Positions 12,356 through 23,564 of a DNA stretch of 64,000 nucleotides are shown here, in pieces (the first letter of the stretch is position 1; each line of letters begins with the position of its first letter). Below the pieces are notes generated by a model. The model was not told the origin of the DNA and made no database searches. It was given only the letters and a program-made list of their open reading frames with translations. Both the position numbers and the translations under genes were made by a program. Origin of the DNA: Candidatus Melainabacteria bacterium (lineage in GTDB: Bacteria > Cyanobacteriota > Vampirovibrionia > Gastranaerophilales > Gastranaerophilaceae); assembly GCA_022009935.1 (NCBI GenBank), contig CP091731.1, positions 558,001-622,000 on the forward strand, in the 5' to 3' direction.

Positions 12356-12606
12356 TTAAGACAAAACAAACGTTTTCAAGTGAAAGACTTGTGGTAGCCA
12401 CAAATTTTTACTTTTTTGATAACGTTTACGAAATCTTTCAACACGTCCTTCACTGTCTAATATTTTTTGATTACCGGTGTAAAACGGATGACATTTGTTG
12501 CAAATTTCAACAGTGATATCATCTTTTACAGAACCTGTTTCAATTTCATTTCCACAAATACATTTAATTTTAACTTTTTATAATCAGGATGTATTCCAGC
12601 TTTCAT
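12356..12606 (-). CDS. rpmE: 50S ribosomal protein bL31
   Basis: About 83 residues with one missing base near 12580. It begins MKAGIHPDYKKLK and, after the shift, continues with CICGNEIETGSVKD and EICNKCHPFYTG. The two C-x-C/C-x2-C type pairs show the zinc-binding (C+) form of L31. The tail HPFYTGNQKILDSEGRVERF is typical of the family. A moderate ribosome binding site (AGAGGTTTAA) precedes the ATG. It is a single gene facing the double-CheW gene. Confidence 0.9.
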
Positions 12607-12745
12607 AATTTAAACCTCTAATTTACTAAAATATTATAAACTAAACATAATTATAACCTTGAAAAAATTTATTTTCAAGCTTTGATTGTTTTTTTTTACA
12701 TAACTTAATTTACAAGTAAAAAAAAAATTGTATAATTGTAAAGCT

Positions 12746-13644
12746 ATGAATACTGAAAGAGTTGATAAAGAAATTTGTATAAAAAATATTGAAGTTAAAA
12801 AGAAATTAAAATTTTTCACTTGAAGTTTTTCCACCCAAAGACGATTTGAATGAAGAAAAACTTAACATTTTAATTAAAGAACTTGAAAAACTAAAGCAAT
12901 ATGAGCCGAGCCTTGTTTCAATCACCTATGGAGCAGGTGGTTTAGGTTCAAAAGATAAAACGCTTGCTTGTGCAAAAAAATAAAAGAAGAATTAAAACTA
13001 AACTGCATGCCTCATTTTACTTGCATAAATTCTACAAACGATTTTGTCTTAAATTATATAAATGAGATTGAAAAGTTAGGGTTTTATCATATTCTTGCAC
13101 TTCGTGGCGATAAAACAAAAGACGAACAAAAACAAAATGATATAAAATCTGATTTTGAATATGCAAGTGATTTGATAAAATTTATAAAAACAAATAGTTC
13201 TATAAATATTTCAGCTGCAGGATATCCTGAAGGACATAATGAAGCTGAAAATTTAAATGAGGATTTGAAAATTCTTAAACTGAAAACAGAGCTTGGAGCC
13301 GGGTCAATCTATACACAACTTTTTTTTGACAATGAAAAATTCTATAGGTATTTTGAAAAAGCAAGAAGCTTAAAAATAGATACACCAATAATCCCAGGGA
13401 TTTTGCCGATTACAAGTTTTAAACAAACATACAAAATGACTCAAATGTGCCATGCTTCAATTCCCAAACAATTATTCCAAAAACTTGAAAAATATCAAGA
13501 TGAAAAACAAGCAATTTTTGAAATAGGCTTTGAACATCTTGCACACAAGTAAAAGGACTTATCGATTTTGGAGTCAATGAAGCACATTTTTACACCTTAA
13601 ATAAAGCAACTTCAACGGAAAATATTTTAAAAGAATGCTTATGA
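12746..13644 (+). CDS. metF: 5,10-methylenetetrahydrofolate reductase
   Basis: Reduces methylene-THF to methyl-THF, the methyl donor for methionine synthesis and, in acetogenic metabolism, for the corrinoid/iron-sulfur protein. Hallmarks: SLEVFPPKDD near the N-terminus, VSITYGAGGLGS, PHFTCINST, ILALRGDKTKDE and TQLFFDNEKFYRYF, then PGILPITSF. Shifts lie near 12820, 12980 and 13545; the joined protein is about 300 residues, a normal length for the flavin-dependent MetF. No partner MetV or RnfC-like subunit is next to it. The link to the acsD-acsC pair near 60-62 kb is functional inference only. Confidence 0.92.
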
Positions 13645-13737
13645 TGTTAAAAAAATTAACATTTGTACTTTTTTAACAATTTTGAGTTAAAATATAGTTG
13701 AAAAATAATAATATTATAAATAAAGGAGGGTTATCCC

Positions 13738-14575
13738 ATGTGGGATTATTCTGAAAAGGTTATGGAGCATTATCGCAACCCGAAAAATGTTGGGGAAATT
13801 GAAAACCCGACAGTTGTTGGAGAGGCAGGTTCGCTTGTTTGTGGCGATATGTTAAAATTATATTTAAAAATTAATGATAAAAATGTTGTAGAAGATGCAA
13901 AATTTCAAACTTTTGGTTGTGGTTCTGCTGTCGCAAGTTCAAGCATTCTCACTGAAATGATAATAGGCAAAACGCTTGATGAAGTTAAAAAAATAACCAA
14001 CAAAGATATTGCAAACGAACTTGGCGGATTACCACCTCAAAAAATGCATTGTTCTGTTATGGGGCAAGAAGCCTTAGAAGATGCCCTAAAAAAATTATCA
14101 GGCGAAAAAGAAGATAAACAACAAAACAACAGTGATAAAATAATTTGTCAGTGTTTTAATATAAGCGAAAATTTGTTGAGAAAAGAAATTCGTGAAAATA
14201 ACCTTAAAACAGTTGAAGATGTAACAAATTATGTTAAAGCCGGTGGTGCTTGCGGTCATTGCAAAAGCTCAATTGCTGCAATTTTAAACGAGGAACTTGC
14301 TTCTTCTGAAAAACAACAAGAAATTGCAAAATTAAGCCCCACTCAAAAAATACTTAAAATAAATAATGTCATAGAAACAAGCATTGTGCCAATGTTGCAA
14401 AAAAGACGGTGGTGACATTGAATTTGTTGATTATGATATTGAAAATAATATTGTTACTGTCAAACTAAAGGGTCGCTGCAGTGCTTGCAAAAATGCACTT
14501 CTAACTTTAAAAAATTTAGTTGAAACTACCTTAAGAGAACATGTTGATAAAAACATCCAAGTAAAACAAGCTTAA
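13738..14575 (+). CDS. nifU: iron-sulfur cluster scaffold NifU (three-domain form)
   Basis: Scaffold for Fe-S cluster assembly with its cysteine desulfurase immediately downstream. Domain order: an IscU-like N-terminal domain (MWDYSEKVMEHYRNPKNVGE, scaffold cysteines in FGCGSAVASSS and MHCSVMG), a central [2Fe-2S] bacterioferredoxin-like domain (CQCFNIS and GGACGHCKSS), and a C-terminal Nfu domain with the C-x2-C motif (RCSACKNALLTLKN). One shift near 14400 separates the Nfu domain. A strong ribosome binding site (AAAGGAGGG) precedes the ATG. NifU-NifS is used for general cluster supply in several anaerobes and epsilonproteobacteria, so it does not by itself indicate nitrogen fixation; no nif structural gene is in the window. 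Confidence 0.93.
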
Positions 14576-14598
14576 GTATAGAAAAGAAGTATAAAATT

Positions 14599-15781
14599 AT
14601 GAAAAAAATAATATATCTTGATAATAATGCAACAACAAAAGTTGATGAAAGAGTCGTTGAAAAAAATGTTGCCTTACTTTTCTGAAGAATATGGCAATCC
14701 TTCCTCCACCTACACTTTTGGAGGAAATGTACAACATAAAATAATTGAAGCACGTGAAACTTTAAAAGATTTTATGGGTGCAAATCGAGTTGGTGAAATT
14801 ATTTTTACATCTTGTGGCACAGAAAGTGCAAACACAGCAATAAAAGGTGTTTTAACAGCAAACAAAACAAAAAAACACATAATAACTACAAAAGTTGAAC
14901 ATGCTTGTGTTCTCACTTTGTACAAAAAACCTTGAAACACAATTTGGCTATAAAGTTGATTATCTTGATGTAAATTCAGATGGTTCACTTGATTTGACAC
15001 CGCTTGAGAATATGGTTACAGACCAAACAGCACTTGTAAGCTGTATGGCTGCAAATAATGAAACAGGTGTCATTTTTCCTTATGAAAAACTTGCAGAAAT
15101 AGTAAAAACTAAAAATCCTAACACAAAAGTTTTTGTGGATGCCGTTCAAGCAACCGGAAAAATAAAACTTGATGTAAAAAACACTCAAGTTGATTTGATG
15201 GGTATTTCAGGTCATAAACTGCACGCACCAAAAGGAATTGGAGCTTTATATGTAAAAAAGCGGTACATTGCTTTCTCCTCTTTTAATTGGCGGACACCAA
15301 GAAATGGGCAAACGTGCAGGTACTGAAAATGTTCCTTATATTGTTGGTCTGGCTGAAGCCGCTAAACTTGCAAATGATAATTTAGGTGATGAAGCTACAC
15401 GAGTTAAACAATTAAGAGATACTCTTGAAGCCGGCATTTTGAAAAGTGTTTATAATGCACGACTTAATACAAATGTGTCAAACCGTGTTCCAAATACATC
15501 CAATATAGGTTTTGAATACATCGAAGGCGAGCTTATTTTGCTTCATTTAAGCGATTTGGGAATTTGTGCAAGTTCAGGAAGTGCTTGCACAAGTGGGAAG
15601 TCTTGATGCAAGCCATGTTTTAAAGGCAATGGGCGTTCCTTTCACCTGTTTGCATGGCAGCATTCGTTTCAGTTTGAGCAGATTTACAACGAAAGAAGAA
15701 ATTGATTATACTCTTAAAGTTCTTCCTGAAGTTATTAATAAATTAAATAATATTTCTCCTTTTCAAAAAAGAATTAAATGA
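14599..15781 (+). CDS. nifS: cysteine desulfurase NifS/IscS
   Basis: PLP enzyme that moves sulfur from cysteine to NifU. Typical features: N-terminus IIYLDNNATTKVDERV, GNPSSTYTFG, the EIIFTSCGTESAN segment, NNETGVIFP, the PLP lysine in SGHKLHAPKG, and the active-site cysteine loop SSGSACTSG. Shifts occur near 14660, 14930, 15260 and 15600; the joined length is about 394 residues, standard for group I desulfurases. It follows nifU by 23 bases with a GAAAAGAAG-type ribosome binding site, forming a nifUS operon. Confidence 0.93.
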
Positions 15782-15819
15782 CTTGAAAAAATTAAAAGCT
15801 TAATAAATTTAAATTAAAT

Positions 15820-16896
15820 ATGAATTTAGTTAAAAAAATAATTTTATATATAATTTTTTTATTTATTATTTTTCCAATTAACATTGCTTTTTGTGATGTT
15901 AATTTTTTATATACCCATGGTTCATATGAAGAAGGTGTTGATTTTTTTAATAATGTTTCAAAAAAACTTCATAAAAATATTGAAAAAGAACTTAATAAAA
16001 GTGAGGTTTTTTAGAAAAAATGTTTTAGGTAACAAAAGATAAATTCATCACCTTTAACATACTATTGGGGAGAAAAAACTTTAGCAAGTTTTGATAAAGT
16101 TAACAAAGGACTTGATGTTGCCAATATTTATGCACCAAAACTTGCCGATTTTATTAAAGTTCAACTTGCTCACTTAATGCATGATACAGTCTGGATTAGT
16201 TTTTATCCCAATATGCTAAATATTGTAGAAGATATAAATAATATTGCAATTAATAATTATAATAATAATAAAAATTCTTTGATACTGCTTGGTTATAGTT
16301 CAGGAGCTTTGATTACTTATAACTATTTACTTTTTAAAATTCCTTATATTAATACACAAAATTTCTTTGATGATAATAATATATCAAACAAAAACACTTG
16401 CTTAGGTGCTTTAATTAAATCAAATTCAATAGATTTAGATATAAATTGGAATTTAAAAAAGCAAACGATTATAAACAAAATCTTAAAAATATAGATTGTT
16501 ATACAAAAATGTACTGCAATCCTAACAATATCAATGGGGTAATAAATTTTGGTGCACCAATTTTATTTTTCCAAGATGAGTATTATAAAGGTGATACTTT
16601 TAAAAAGTTAAATGATTTATTAATAAAGTATATAATTGAAAACGACATGTTTTTCTTGACTGTAAACTATAAAGATGACCCTTTTAGTGTTATTACACCA
16701 AAAAATTTTGAATACTCAAAATATAAAACCCAAAATGTAAAAAACGGTTTAGGTTTAATTTATGAATACAATAATTTTAAAAGTTATAAAACATTTTTAA
16801 AGTCGCATAATGCTTATTGGACAAGTCGAAAACAATTTGCAAAAGAATGTTAAAAAGGCTTATGAAGAAGGATTTATAAACTTTTACAATAAATAA
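15820..16896 (+). CDS. secreted alpha/beta-hydrolase-like protein
   Basis: About 358 codons with shifts near 16015, 16060, 16450 and 16850. A signal peptide is clear at the start (basic NLVKK, then a hydrophobic run, cleavage region IAFCD). A nucleophile-elbow motif G-Y-S-S-G-A (LILLGYSSGALITYN) near residue 155 is the G-x-S-x-G pattern of lipases and esterases, and GAPILFFQDEYY follows. A late His (KSHNAYW) could complete a triad. No known family is recognised beyond the fold-level pattern. It follows nifS by 38 bases but is unlikely to share its function. Confidence 0.6.
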
Positions 16897-16900
16897 TTAA

Positions 16901-17231
16901 TTATGCTGCTTTATCGTTATTTATATCATAATTTCGTTTAGCTTGAAATAAATTCAACATAAAACCATACAAATTATCAATACGTTGACTTAATAAGTCA
17001 TTTAATTTATCAATTTTTTTGTCAATTTTTTCGTTTAGCTCAGATGTACTTTATCTATCTTTTCGTTTAATTCACTGTATATTTTATCAATTTTTTGTTC
17101 AAGAATATCAATACGGTGATTAATATTATCGATTTTTTTATCAAGTCTATTATAAAAAAACACATAATTACAGTAATTGCTACTAGTTGAGCAGGATTTA
17201 TATATTCTATAATCTTTATCAAATTTTCCAT
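16901..17231 (-). CDS. small membrane-anchored coiled-coil protein
   Basis: About 110 codons with two shifts (near 17155 and 17050). The N-terminus has one hydrophobic segment (QLVAITVIMCFF), and the rest is a heptad-like coiled coil made of repeats such as KKIDNINHRIDILEQKIDKI and LNEKIDKKIDKLNDLL. It ends with an Asn/Lys/Ala-rich tail. The design, one membrane anchor plus a long coiled coil, resembles small phage- and plasmid-type accessory proteins, but no family can be named. It ends 4 bases from the convergent secreted hydrolase. Confidence 0.6.
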
Positions 17232-17333
17232 TTAATTTTTATACCTTTTTACATTAATTTTAATATAAATAAAGGAAAGTATCAACTGATTGTGCTAGCT
17301 CAAAGCAAATTAGACATGTCGATGTAGTATATT

Positions 17334-17594
17334 TTAATCAAGTTTTTCATCAGCTTCAGGGGGCCATTGGGGTCTATTTTTTCTTTCCAAGCTTTTATTA
17401 TTTTATTTTTAATTATCTTTCTATCTTCATTGGAATACTTTTTGATAATCTCGTGGCATATGAAAATAACTCCAAGCCGCTCTAATATGTTCAATTGTGT
17501 CAATCGGGTATTTTTTATTGACGACATCTGCAAATTCAACATCACCATACTTATTTAAACCACGATTTGGGTATACATCATCACGTTTTTCCAT
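17334..17594 (-). CDS. small DUF6582-like protein
   Basis: About 87 codons with a base missing near 17440 and another near 17365. The joined sequence includes FADVVNKKYPIDTIEHIRAA, then WSYFHMPRDYQKYSNEDRK, then IIKNKIIKAWKEKI. The pattern K-x-Y-P-I-D-T-x-E-H-I-R-A-A-W followed by YS-x-E-D-R-x-x-I-x-x-x-I is what I know from small conserved proteins of the DUF6582 type, also found in phages and mobile elements. A strong AAAAGGAG ribosome binding site precedes the ATG. Function unknown. Confidence 0.6.
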
Positions 17595-17684
17595 TTTAAA
17601 CTCCTTTTTTTATAAAATAAAATTAATGAATAAAAAAACATTATTCTTTTGGCGATAATATTTTTTTATGTTAAAATCAAAATT

Positions 17685-18356
17685 ATGGAAAATACAACAT
17701 CATTGTTTGATATAATAGAGCCTGTGATTATTGGTCCATCAAGTTCTCACACGGCAGGGGCTTGTCGCATCGGGATGATTGCAAGAAAAATTTATGGCGA
17801 AACTAATTTAAAAAAAGTTAAATTTGTTTTGTATAATTCTTTTGCAAAAACAGGAAAAGGACATGGTACAGACAAAGGACTTTTAGGTGGTGTTTTAGGT
17901 TAAAATTAAGTGATAAAAATATAAAGTATGCATTTAAAATAGCAATGGAACAAAGTATAAAAAGTCGAAATTGAATGTCGTGATGACTTCAATCGTCACC
18001 CAAACTCCGTTGATGTAATTTTTTGATGATAACAAAATGAAAATAAGTGCTAACTCAACTGGTGGAGGAGAAATTGAAGTAGTAAAAATAAACGAAAATT
18101 CTTGCCGTTTAAAAGGAGATTATCCTACTTTAATTTTAAATTATAAAGATAAACCTGGGATGGTTTCACTTGTCACAAACTTAATATGTAAAAAAATATA
18201 AATATTGCAAATATGACCTGTTCACGTTCGTCTAAAGGTCAAATAGCACATATGTCAATTAGTTTGGACAATAATCTTGATACTTCCGATATTAAAACTT
18301 TAGAAAGAATGGATGAGATATATTTTATTCGTTATATTGAGGCTTTGGAAAAATGA
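17685..18356 (+). CDS. sdaAB: L-serine dehydratase, beta subunit
   Basis: Regulatory/structural half of the [4Fe-4S] L-serine dehydratase, which converts serine to pyruvate and ammonia. It begins SLFDIIEPVIIGPSSSHTAG, the hallmark of the family, and has GKGHGTDKGLLGGVLG. The C-terminal half is an ACT domain (GMVSLVTNL region and ISLDNNLDTSDI). Shifts near 17900, 17970, 18025 and 18195 break it. The stop codon overlaps the start of the alpha-subunit gene (ATGA), so the two are coupled. The in-frame ATG at 17649 would add an unrelated hydrophobic leader, so I chose 17685. Confidence 0.88.
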
Positions 18357-19243
18357 GCAACATAAAAACTTTTTACGATTTAATCAATTTTGCAAATAGT
18401 CAAAATAAAAAAAATATTTGAAGTATGTCAAGAAAATGAAGCTTATGAGATGGAAACATCTGTAAATAATATTCGCAAAAAAGTTCTTGAAAACATAAAT
18501 GTAATGAAAAGTGCGATAAATGAGGGAATAAAAACAAATGAAAAATCCTCAAGTGAACTTTCAGGAACTGATTGCTATAAAATGCAATGCCACCATTCAA
18601 AAGCCGGTTCATTGTTTTCAAATGTAATGAATAAAGCAATTGTTTATGCACTTGCTTCTTGTGAACAAAATGCAACAATGGGAAAAATCGTAGCTTGTCC
18701 GACTGCCGGTGCTTGCGGTATAATTCCGGGTGCAATTATATCAATAAGTGAAGAGTTAAAATTGATGAAGACGTACAAATAAATGCATTGATTACAGCCG
18801 GTGAAATAGGAAGAATTATCGCTTGCAAAATGGCTTTGGCTGGGGCTGTTATGGGATGTCAGGGTGAATGCGGTGTTGCTTCCGGTATGGCATCCGGTGC
18901 CATTGTTGAATTACTTGGTGGGTCAAATGAACAAATTATAAATGCTTGCGCTTTGACTTTGAAAAACATTATGGGATTGACTTGCGACCCTGTTGCTGGA
19001 CTTGTCGAAGTGCCTTGTGTCAAACGAAATGCATTTCTGTCAGTACATGCTTTCACAGGAGCCAACCTTGCAATGGCTAATATAAAAAGCTTTATACCTC
19101 TTGATGAAGTTATTGATGCTATGAAAGAAGTCGGCAATTTAATGTCTTCAACTTTAAAAGAAAGCTCTCAAGGTGGCTTAAGCACTACTAAAACAGCACT
19201 TGCAAAACAAGCTCAACTTGAAAAAATATGGAAAAATAATTAA
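18353..19243 (+). CDS. sdaAA: L-serine dehydratase, iron-sulfur-dependent, alpha subunit
   Basis: Catalytic half of the oxygen-labile serine dehydratase. The conserved cluster-binding region is seen in CPTAGACGIIPG, GCQGECGVASGMASGA and LTCDPVAGLVEVPC, with the family signature KRNAFLSVHAFTGANLA near the end of the domain. Shifts occur near 18410 and 18770; the joined length is about 296 residues, normal for a separate alpha chain. The [4Fe-4S] enzyme fits an anaerobic, amino-acid-fermenting metabolism. tatD follows after 10 bases. Confidence 0.92.
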
Positions 19244-19253
19244 GGAAATTTTT

Positions 19254-20020
19254 ATGATTGTTGATACTCATGCACATTTAGATTTTGAAAATTATAACGA
19301 TAATTTAAATCAAATTATTGAACGAGCTAAGGAAAATGATGTAAAAAAAATTATAATTCCCGGTGTGCGAGCTGATTTATGGGAAAATGTTTTAAAATAG
19401 CCAATGAACACGAAAATATTTACGCAATGCTTGGAGTTCATCCAAGCGATGTTTCAAGTTGGGATGATAGCATTCTTAATAAAATGGAAGATTTTTAAAA
19501 AATGAAAAAAAATTGTCGGCATTGGTGAAATAGGGCTTGATTACTTTTATTCAAAAGATGACAAAGAACAACAAATTGATATTTTCAAAAACAAATCGAA
19601 ATAGCGAAAAAATACAAAAAAACAATCGTTATTCATGACAGAGATGCTCATGGTGACACATTTGACATAATTAAAACATCAAAAGCTTATGAAACTTGCA
19701 ATATCGTTTTTCACTGTTTTTCAGGTTCTTTAGAGTTCGCAAATGAATGTATAAAACTAGGTGCATATATAGCAATTGGCGGGGTTGTTACATTTAAAAA
19801 TGCAAAAAATGTTAAACACGTTGCTCAAAATATACCGCTAAATCGACTTCTTCTTGAAACAGACAGCCCATACTTGACTCCAACTCCTTATCGCGGTGAA
19901 GAAAATGAACCGGGCTATACAAAATTTGTTGCAGAAGAAATTGCTAATTTAAGAAATATTTCCTATGACGAAATTGCTCAAGCAACAACAGATAATGTCA
20001 AAAAAGTTTTTGGAATATAA
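19254..20020 (+). CDS. tatD: TatD-family metal-dependent DNase
   Basis: TIM-barrel metallohydrolase of about 255 residues. All metal-binding stations are visible: DTHAHLDF at the N-terminus, GIGEIGLDYFY with the Glu ligand, VIHDRDAH, HCFSGS and the final Asp in LETDSPYLTP. Shifts near 19395, 19498, 19505 and 19590 break the frame. The ribosome binding site is TAAGGAA. It sits between sdaAA and tyrA with very short gaps and is probably part of the same transcript. TatD enzymes are 3'-5' DNases linked to repair. Confidence 0.9.
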
Positions 20021-20026
20021 ATATTT

Positions 20027-20831
20027 ATGCAAAAAATAGGTATAATAAGTTTAGGTTTAATTGGTGGTTCAATATTAAAAAGCTTGTCAAACATTAAAGA
20101 CATTGAACTTTTGCATACACAACAAATGATAATACTATTAATAAGGCAAAAAATTTACAACAAATGTTTCAAATGATTTGAACAATTTAAAATTTTGTGA
20201 CGTTATTTTTGTATGTTCACCTATTTCAAAAATAGAGGAAATGTTACAAAAATTAAACGGTTTTGTTAGCCCAAACACAATTGTTACTGATGTTGCTTCT
20301 GTCAAAAACATATTTATGAACAAAACCTATAACTTTAATTTTATAGGTTCACATCCAATGGCAGGAACAGAACACACAGGGTTTGATTATTCAAATGAAA
20401 ACATGTTTAATGGTGCAAAGTGGGTTATAACACCAAAAGAAAATGAAAATCTCAAAAACATTGAAACACTAAAAAATATTATAACCTATACAAAAGCGAA
20501 GCCAATCATAATGGATGCAAATGAACACGATTTAGCCGTTGCTCTTATATCACATATGCCACTAATCTTATCTCAAGGATTATTTAAAAACATTGAAAAC
20601 AATGACGATGCAAAACTTCTTGCTTCATCCGGCTTTCGCGACATGACACGACTTGCAATGTCAAACACCCAAATGGCATCTGACATGTTAACTTATAATG
20701 GTAAAAATATTATTAATGCGTTTAAAATGCTTGAAAATTCAATAAAAAATTTAATAGATGATAATAAATATCTTGATATTATTCAAAATATTTCAGAAAA
20801 CCGTAAAAAATGTATGACGAAAACGGTATAA
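20027..20831 (+). CDS. tyrA: prephenate dehydrogenase
   Basis: NAD-dependent enzyme of tyrosine synthesis. The Rossmann start is IGIISLGLIGGSILKSL; the family signature GSHPMAGTEHTGFDY with the catalytic His follows, then GAKWVITPKENEN, AVALISHMPLILSQ and ASSGFRDMTRLA. A shift near 20120 separates the first 30 residues. About 268 codons, the single-domain form without chorismate mutase or ACT. With aroE at 37 kb it shows that aromatic amino acids are made de novo. Confidence 0.92.
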
Positions 20832-20889
20832 ACAATATAAGTTATTAAATTATATATTAAAAAACATTAAGTATATATACAAAAAATAG

Positions 20890-20917
20890 TTGACAAGTTT
20901 ATTTTAAGTTGTAACAT
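20890..20917 (+). promoter_or_regulatory. sigma-70 type promoter for the unknown-gene run
   Basis: A consensus TTGACA at 20890 and TAACAT at 20912 are separated by 16 bases. The start codon of the next gene is 58 bases downstream and has a GAAGGGG ribosome binding site. This is one of the clearest single promoters in the window outside the rRNA operon. Confidence 0.65.
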
Positions 20918-20974
20918 AAATATAAGCATCTTTTTGCTAGGTCTAGTGCATTTAAAATAGAAGGGGATAAAATT

Positions 20975-22019
20975 ATGAAAGTAAATGGTAATTTACTTGG
21001 AAGCATGCAAATACGCAAATGTAGCTTCTGGGTATAAAAAATGACGAAGTATTTGAATTTGAAAATGAAGTCAAATCTTCAATCGGATGTTTTTTGTTAT
21101 GTGATAACAACAAAATATTTCAACTGATTTAAATATTAAAAAATAAAAGCTTGAGTTTTAAAGGACGAGACAAAGCACTCGAACACATAAAACATTATGC
21201 TTCATCTTGCATTACGAATAATATAAATGGGCTTGAATATCCTGTCGGGTCTATTAAAGGGATTATACAACTGGAAGCAAACTTAGCATCCAAAATTGCA
21301 GAAGAATATAATTTTATCTGCTTTGATAAAAACAAAATGCTTCTAAATACTGCCAAGTATTCAAATATTAAACGGGACACTTCTTCGCTTGAAGATATAT
21401 TTGCTGGCTTTGCTTTTAATGGCATTTCTTGTAAATTTAAAATAAATGACTTAAGAAATATTTCTAATTATTCAAATAAAGAAATATCTAAATATAAAGT
21501 TTGTGAACTTGTAGAGTTGTTTGGAAATAGTTGTATAAATGTGTGCGAAAATTGGACAAAATCAAAAATCTGCACAAGTATGACTACAGATGAAAAAAAA
21601 GAGCATAAAAATGTATAGAACAAGGTATTATACCTGATAGTGGTAATATAAATATTGAGAGTTATGATGACGGTGTTTATGTGGAGCCTACAAACGGTTG
21701 CAAGGCATCTTATTGGAATTCAAAGGAATATCGTAAATATGTAGATGATTGGAATGAATTATATGACAGCGGACAAATAGGTCACGGTTGGACACCTCCA
21801 CCACCACCTGTGTATAATACATCAAACGGAGCAAGCCGTGTTCCTGAAGGAGAGAAAGCAAAAGATGATAGCAATGTCGATCAATATGGCAATAAAAAAT
21901 CTTATTATAAAACAGAGTCTTATCATAAATATGTAGATGATTGGAATGAATTATATGACAGCGGACAAATAGGTCACGGCTGGACACCTCCACCACCACC
22001 TAATTATGATCCATACTAA
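20975..22019 (+). CDS. unknown protein with duplicated C-terminal YVDDWNELYDSGQ...PPPPP unit
   Basis: About 348 codons with shifts near 21015, 21125 and 21610. No domain is recognised in the first 225 residues, which are rich in Asn, Lys and Cys and have no signal peptide. The C-terminal part holds two copies of a 25-residue unit (KYVDDWNELYDSGQ then IGHGWTPPPPP), each about 65 residues apart; the two DNA copies differ at a single base, so the duplication is recent or under conversion. The Trp-Thr-Pro5 end resembles a proline-rich binding or surface-display element. It is the first gene of a plus-strand run of four unknown genes. Start chosen at the ATG behind GAAGGGG. Confidence 0.65.
21735..21809 (+). 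repeat. 75-base direct repeat, copy 1
   Basis: In frame, encodes KYVDDWNELYDSGQ plus IGHGWTPPPPP. Copy 2 lies at 21927-22001 and differs only at one third-position base (GGT versus GGC). Confidence 0.9.
21927..22001 (+). repeat. 75-base direct repeat, copy 2
   Basis: Second copy of the unit at 21735-21809. The 117 bases between copies encode a hydrophilic linker (NTSNGASRVPEGEKAKDDSN). Confidence 0.9.
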
Positions 22020-22072
22020 AAGATAGTAAAGTTATTTATTTAAATTAAATTACCAATTAAGGAAAATGTTAA

Positions 22073-22687
22073 ATGAAAATTAATAATTTATCTAAATTCT
22101 GCAATATAAAACTTAATAATATAAATGACAACCAACCTTTCAAAAAAATAATAATTCTTCTGATTATATATATGTAAAGCAATCAAAATTAGAGTCATTA
22201 AAAGCCCCCATTGTTGGTGCAACTTTTGTTGGCAATATTCTTTATATGCAAAAAGAAAGAGGATGATAATCATTTTTATCACATTTTGTTACAAGCAAAA
22301 GAGGAAAATGGTTTTTAGGAGGTTTAGGGGTTACGGCTGCTGCTTTAGCAAGTGTTTATTGTATTGATAAAATTAAAAATAATAAAAAAGAAAAAGAAAC
22401 AAAAATATTAAAAATTAAACAAAATGAGAATGAAACAAAAGAAAAAACGTTAAAAAAAATATTTGTTTAATAAATCATTACTATATGGCAGTTTGTGTGC
22501 AGCTTTAAATATTTTATTTACTTATTTAACCGTAAGACCTTATATGTATGAGCCAAATTATTTATGTCCGTCCAGATATTTAGATATTTTTCATAATTCT
22601 TGCAGGAATAATGCAATAGCTGGCATTGGAGTTACAATTTTAAGTCTTATTGTCGGTGCAAGCACATATAATAATTTAAAAAAATAA
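22073..22687 (+). CDS. unknown membrane protein with Asn-rich N-terminal leader
   Basis: About 205 codons with at least three shifts (near 22150, 22265 and 22460). The N-terminus MKINNLSKFCNIKLNNIN runs into QPFKNNNSSDYIYV. Three hydrophobic Gly-containing segments are visible: LGGLGVTAAALASVYCI, LYGSLCAALNILFTYL and AIAGIGVTILSLIVG, with a Lys/Glu-rich linker between the first two. A ribosome binding site (AAGGAAAA) precedes the ATG by 7 bases. The N-terminal pattern resembles that of the next gene and of genes near 43.9, 45.4 and 48.7 kb. Function unknown. Confidence 0.6.
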
Positions 22688-22723
22688 ATAACCAGAAAGA
22701 AATTTCTAAAAAAGGGTAAAAAT

Positions 22724-23470
22724 AATGAATATTAATAATATTACTTTAACAATTTTGCCAAAAAAAATAATTTTCAAAAAAAACAAACATTTAAAAGTAA
22801 AGATGGTTCTTCAAATTATTTTATGGCTAAGAAATCAAATTTTGAAGTTGCCAAGTTGCCACTTGCTGTTGTTCTTGCATTTTCGCACTGTAAATGCTAT
22901 GAGACATTTCAAAATGTTATTAAAGATAATGGAAGTTGGAAGCTATTTATTTCTGATTTTAATACTTTTGAACTACCAAAGAGAAAAAGCTTTCGTGAAA
23001 AAAATGAAAGAAATGAAAGACTTAATACCACCAAAAAAAATATGTATGGGCATTGCTGTTTTTGGAGTTCTGGCATATTGTGTTTCAAATTTTTTATTAA
23101 AAAAAATTTAAAGATGAAAACAAAATACTTATTAAAGTAAAAAAGATAATAATAAAACAGATAAAGAAGTTCTTAAAAAATATTTATTAAAGAATACAAT
23201 CTTTCAAAGTTGTTTATGTGCTATTATAAATACTGGTTTGGCACTATGTAATCTTAGAACAACAAAAAATATTTACTCTAAACTGTTAGGAGCCGGCTTG
23301 AGTTCTGGGGCATTGTGGATGATTTTTAGTTTAATATCCGATAAAAAAAACTTTAAATCAGTTTAAAAAGAAAATAAGCAAGAAGTTTAAAAAAGATACA
23401 TTGACTTTTGAAGTGTCAACCATTGGATTTTTTTGTATTAGGTAAGCCTGTTTATAAAAAAAGAAAATAA
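22724..23470 (+). CDS. unknown membrane protein, related in layout to the previous gene
   Basis: About 249 codons with several shifts (near 22765, 23000, 23110, 23350 and 23430); the end is uncertain, with a stop at 23366 in one frame and a plausible longer end (VLGKPVYKKRK) at 23470. The N-terminus is MNINNITLTILPK, then NNFQKKQTFKSKDGSSNYF. Hydrophobic segments are AKLPLAVVLAFSHC, MGIAVFGVLAYCVSNFLL, FQSCLCAIINTGLALC and LGAGLSSGALWMIFSLI. The order leader, hydrophobic segment, Lys-rich linker, two hydrophobic segments parallels the gene before it, which suggests an old duplication. No function is recognised. Confidence 0.55.
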
Positions 23471-23564
23471 ATATTAAATTTTGTAACAATTTTAATATGT
23501 TGTGAAATAATATACTATAAATATTTTTTATATATATATAAAGATAAGATAAGGGCTAAATATA

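Noticed and set aside
13738..15781. nifU-nifS as evidence of nitrogen fixation.
   Set aside because: Three-domain NifU with NifS also serves general Fe-S assembly in anaerobes and epsilonproteobacteria; no nifHDK is in the window.
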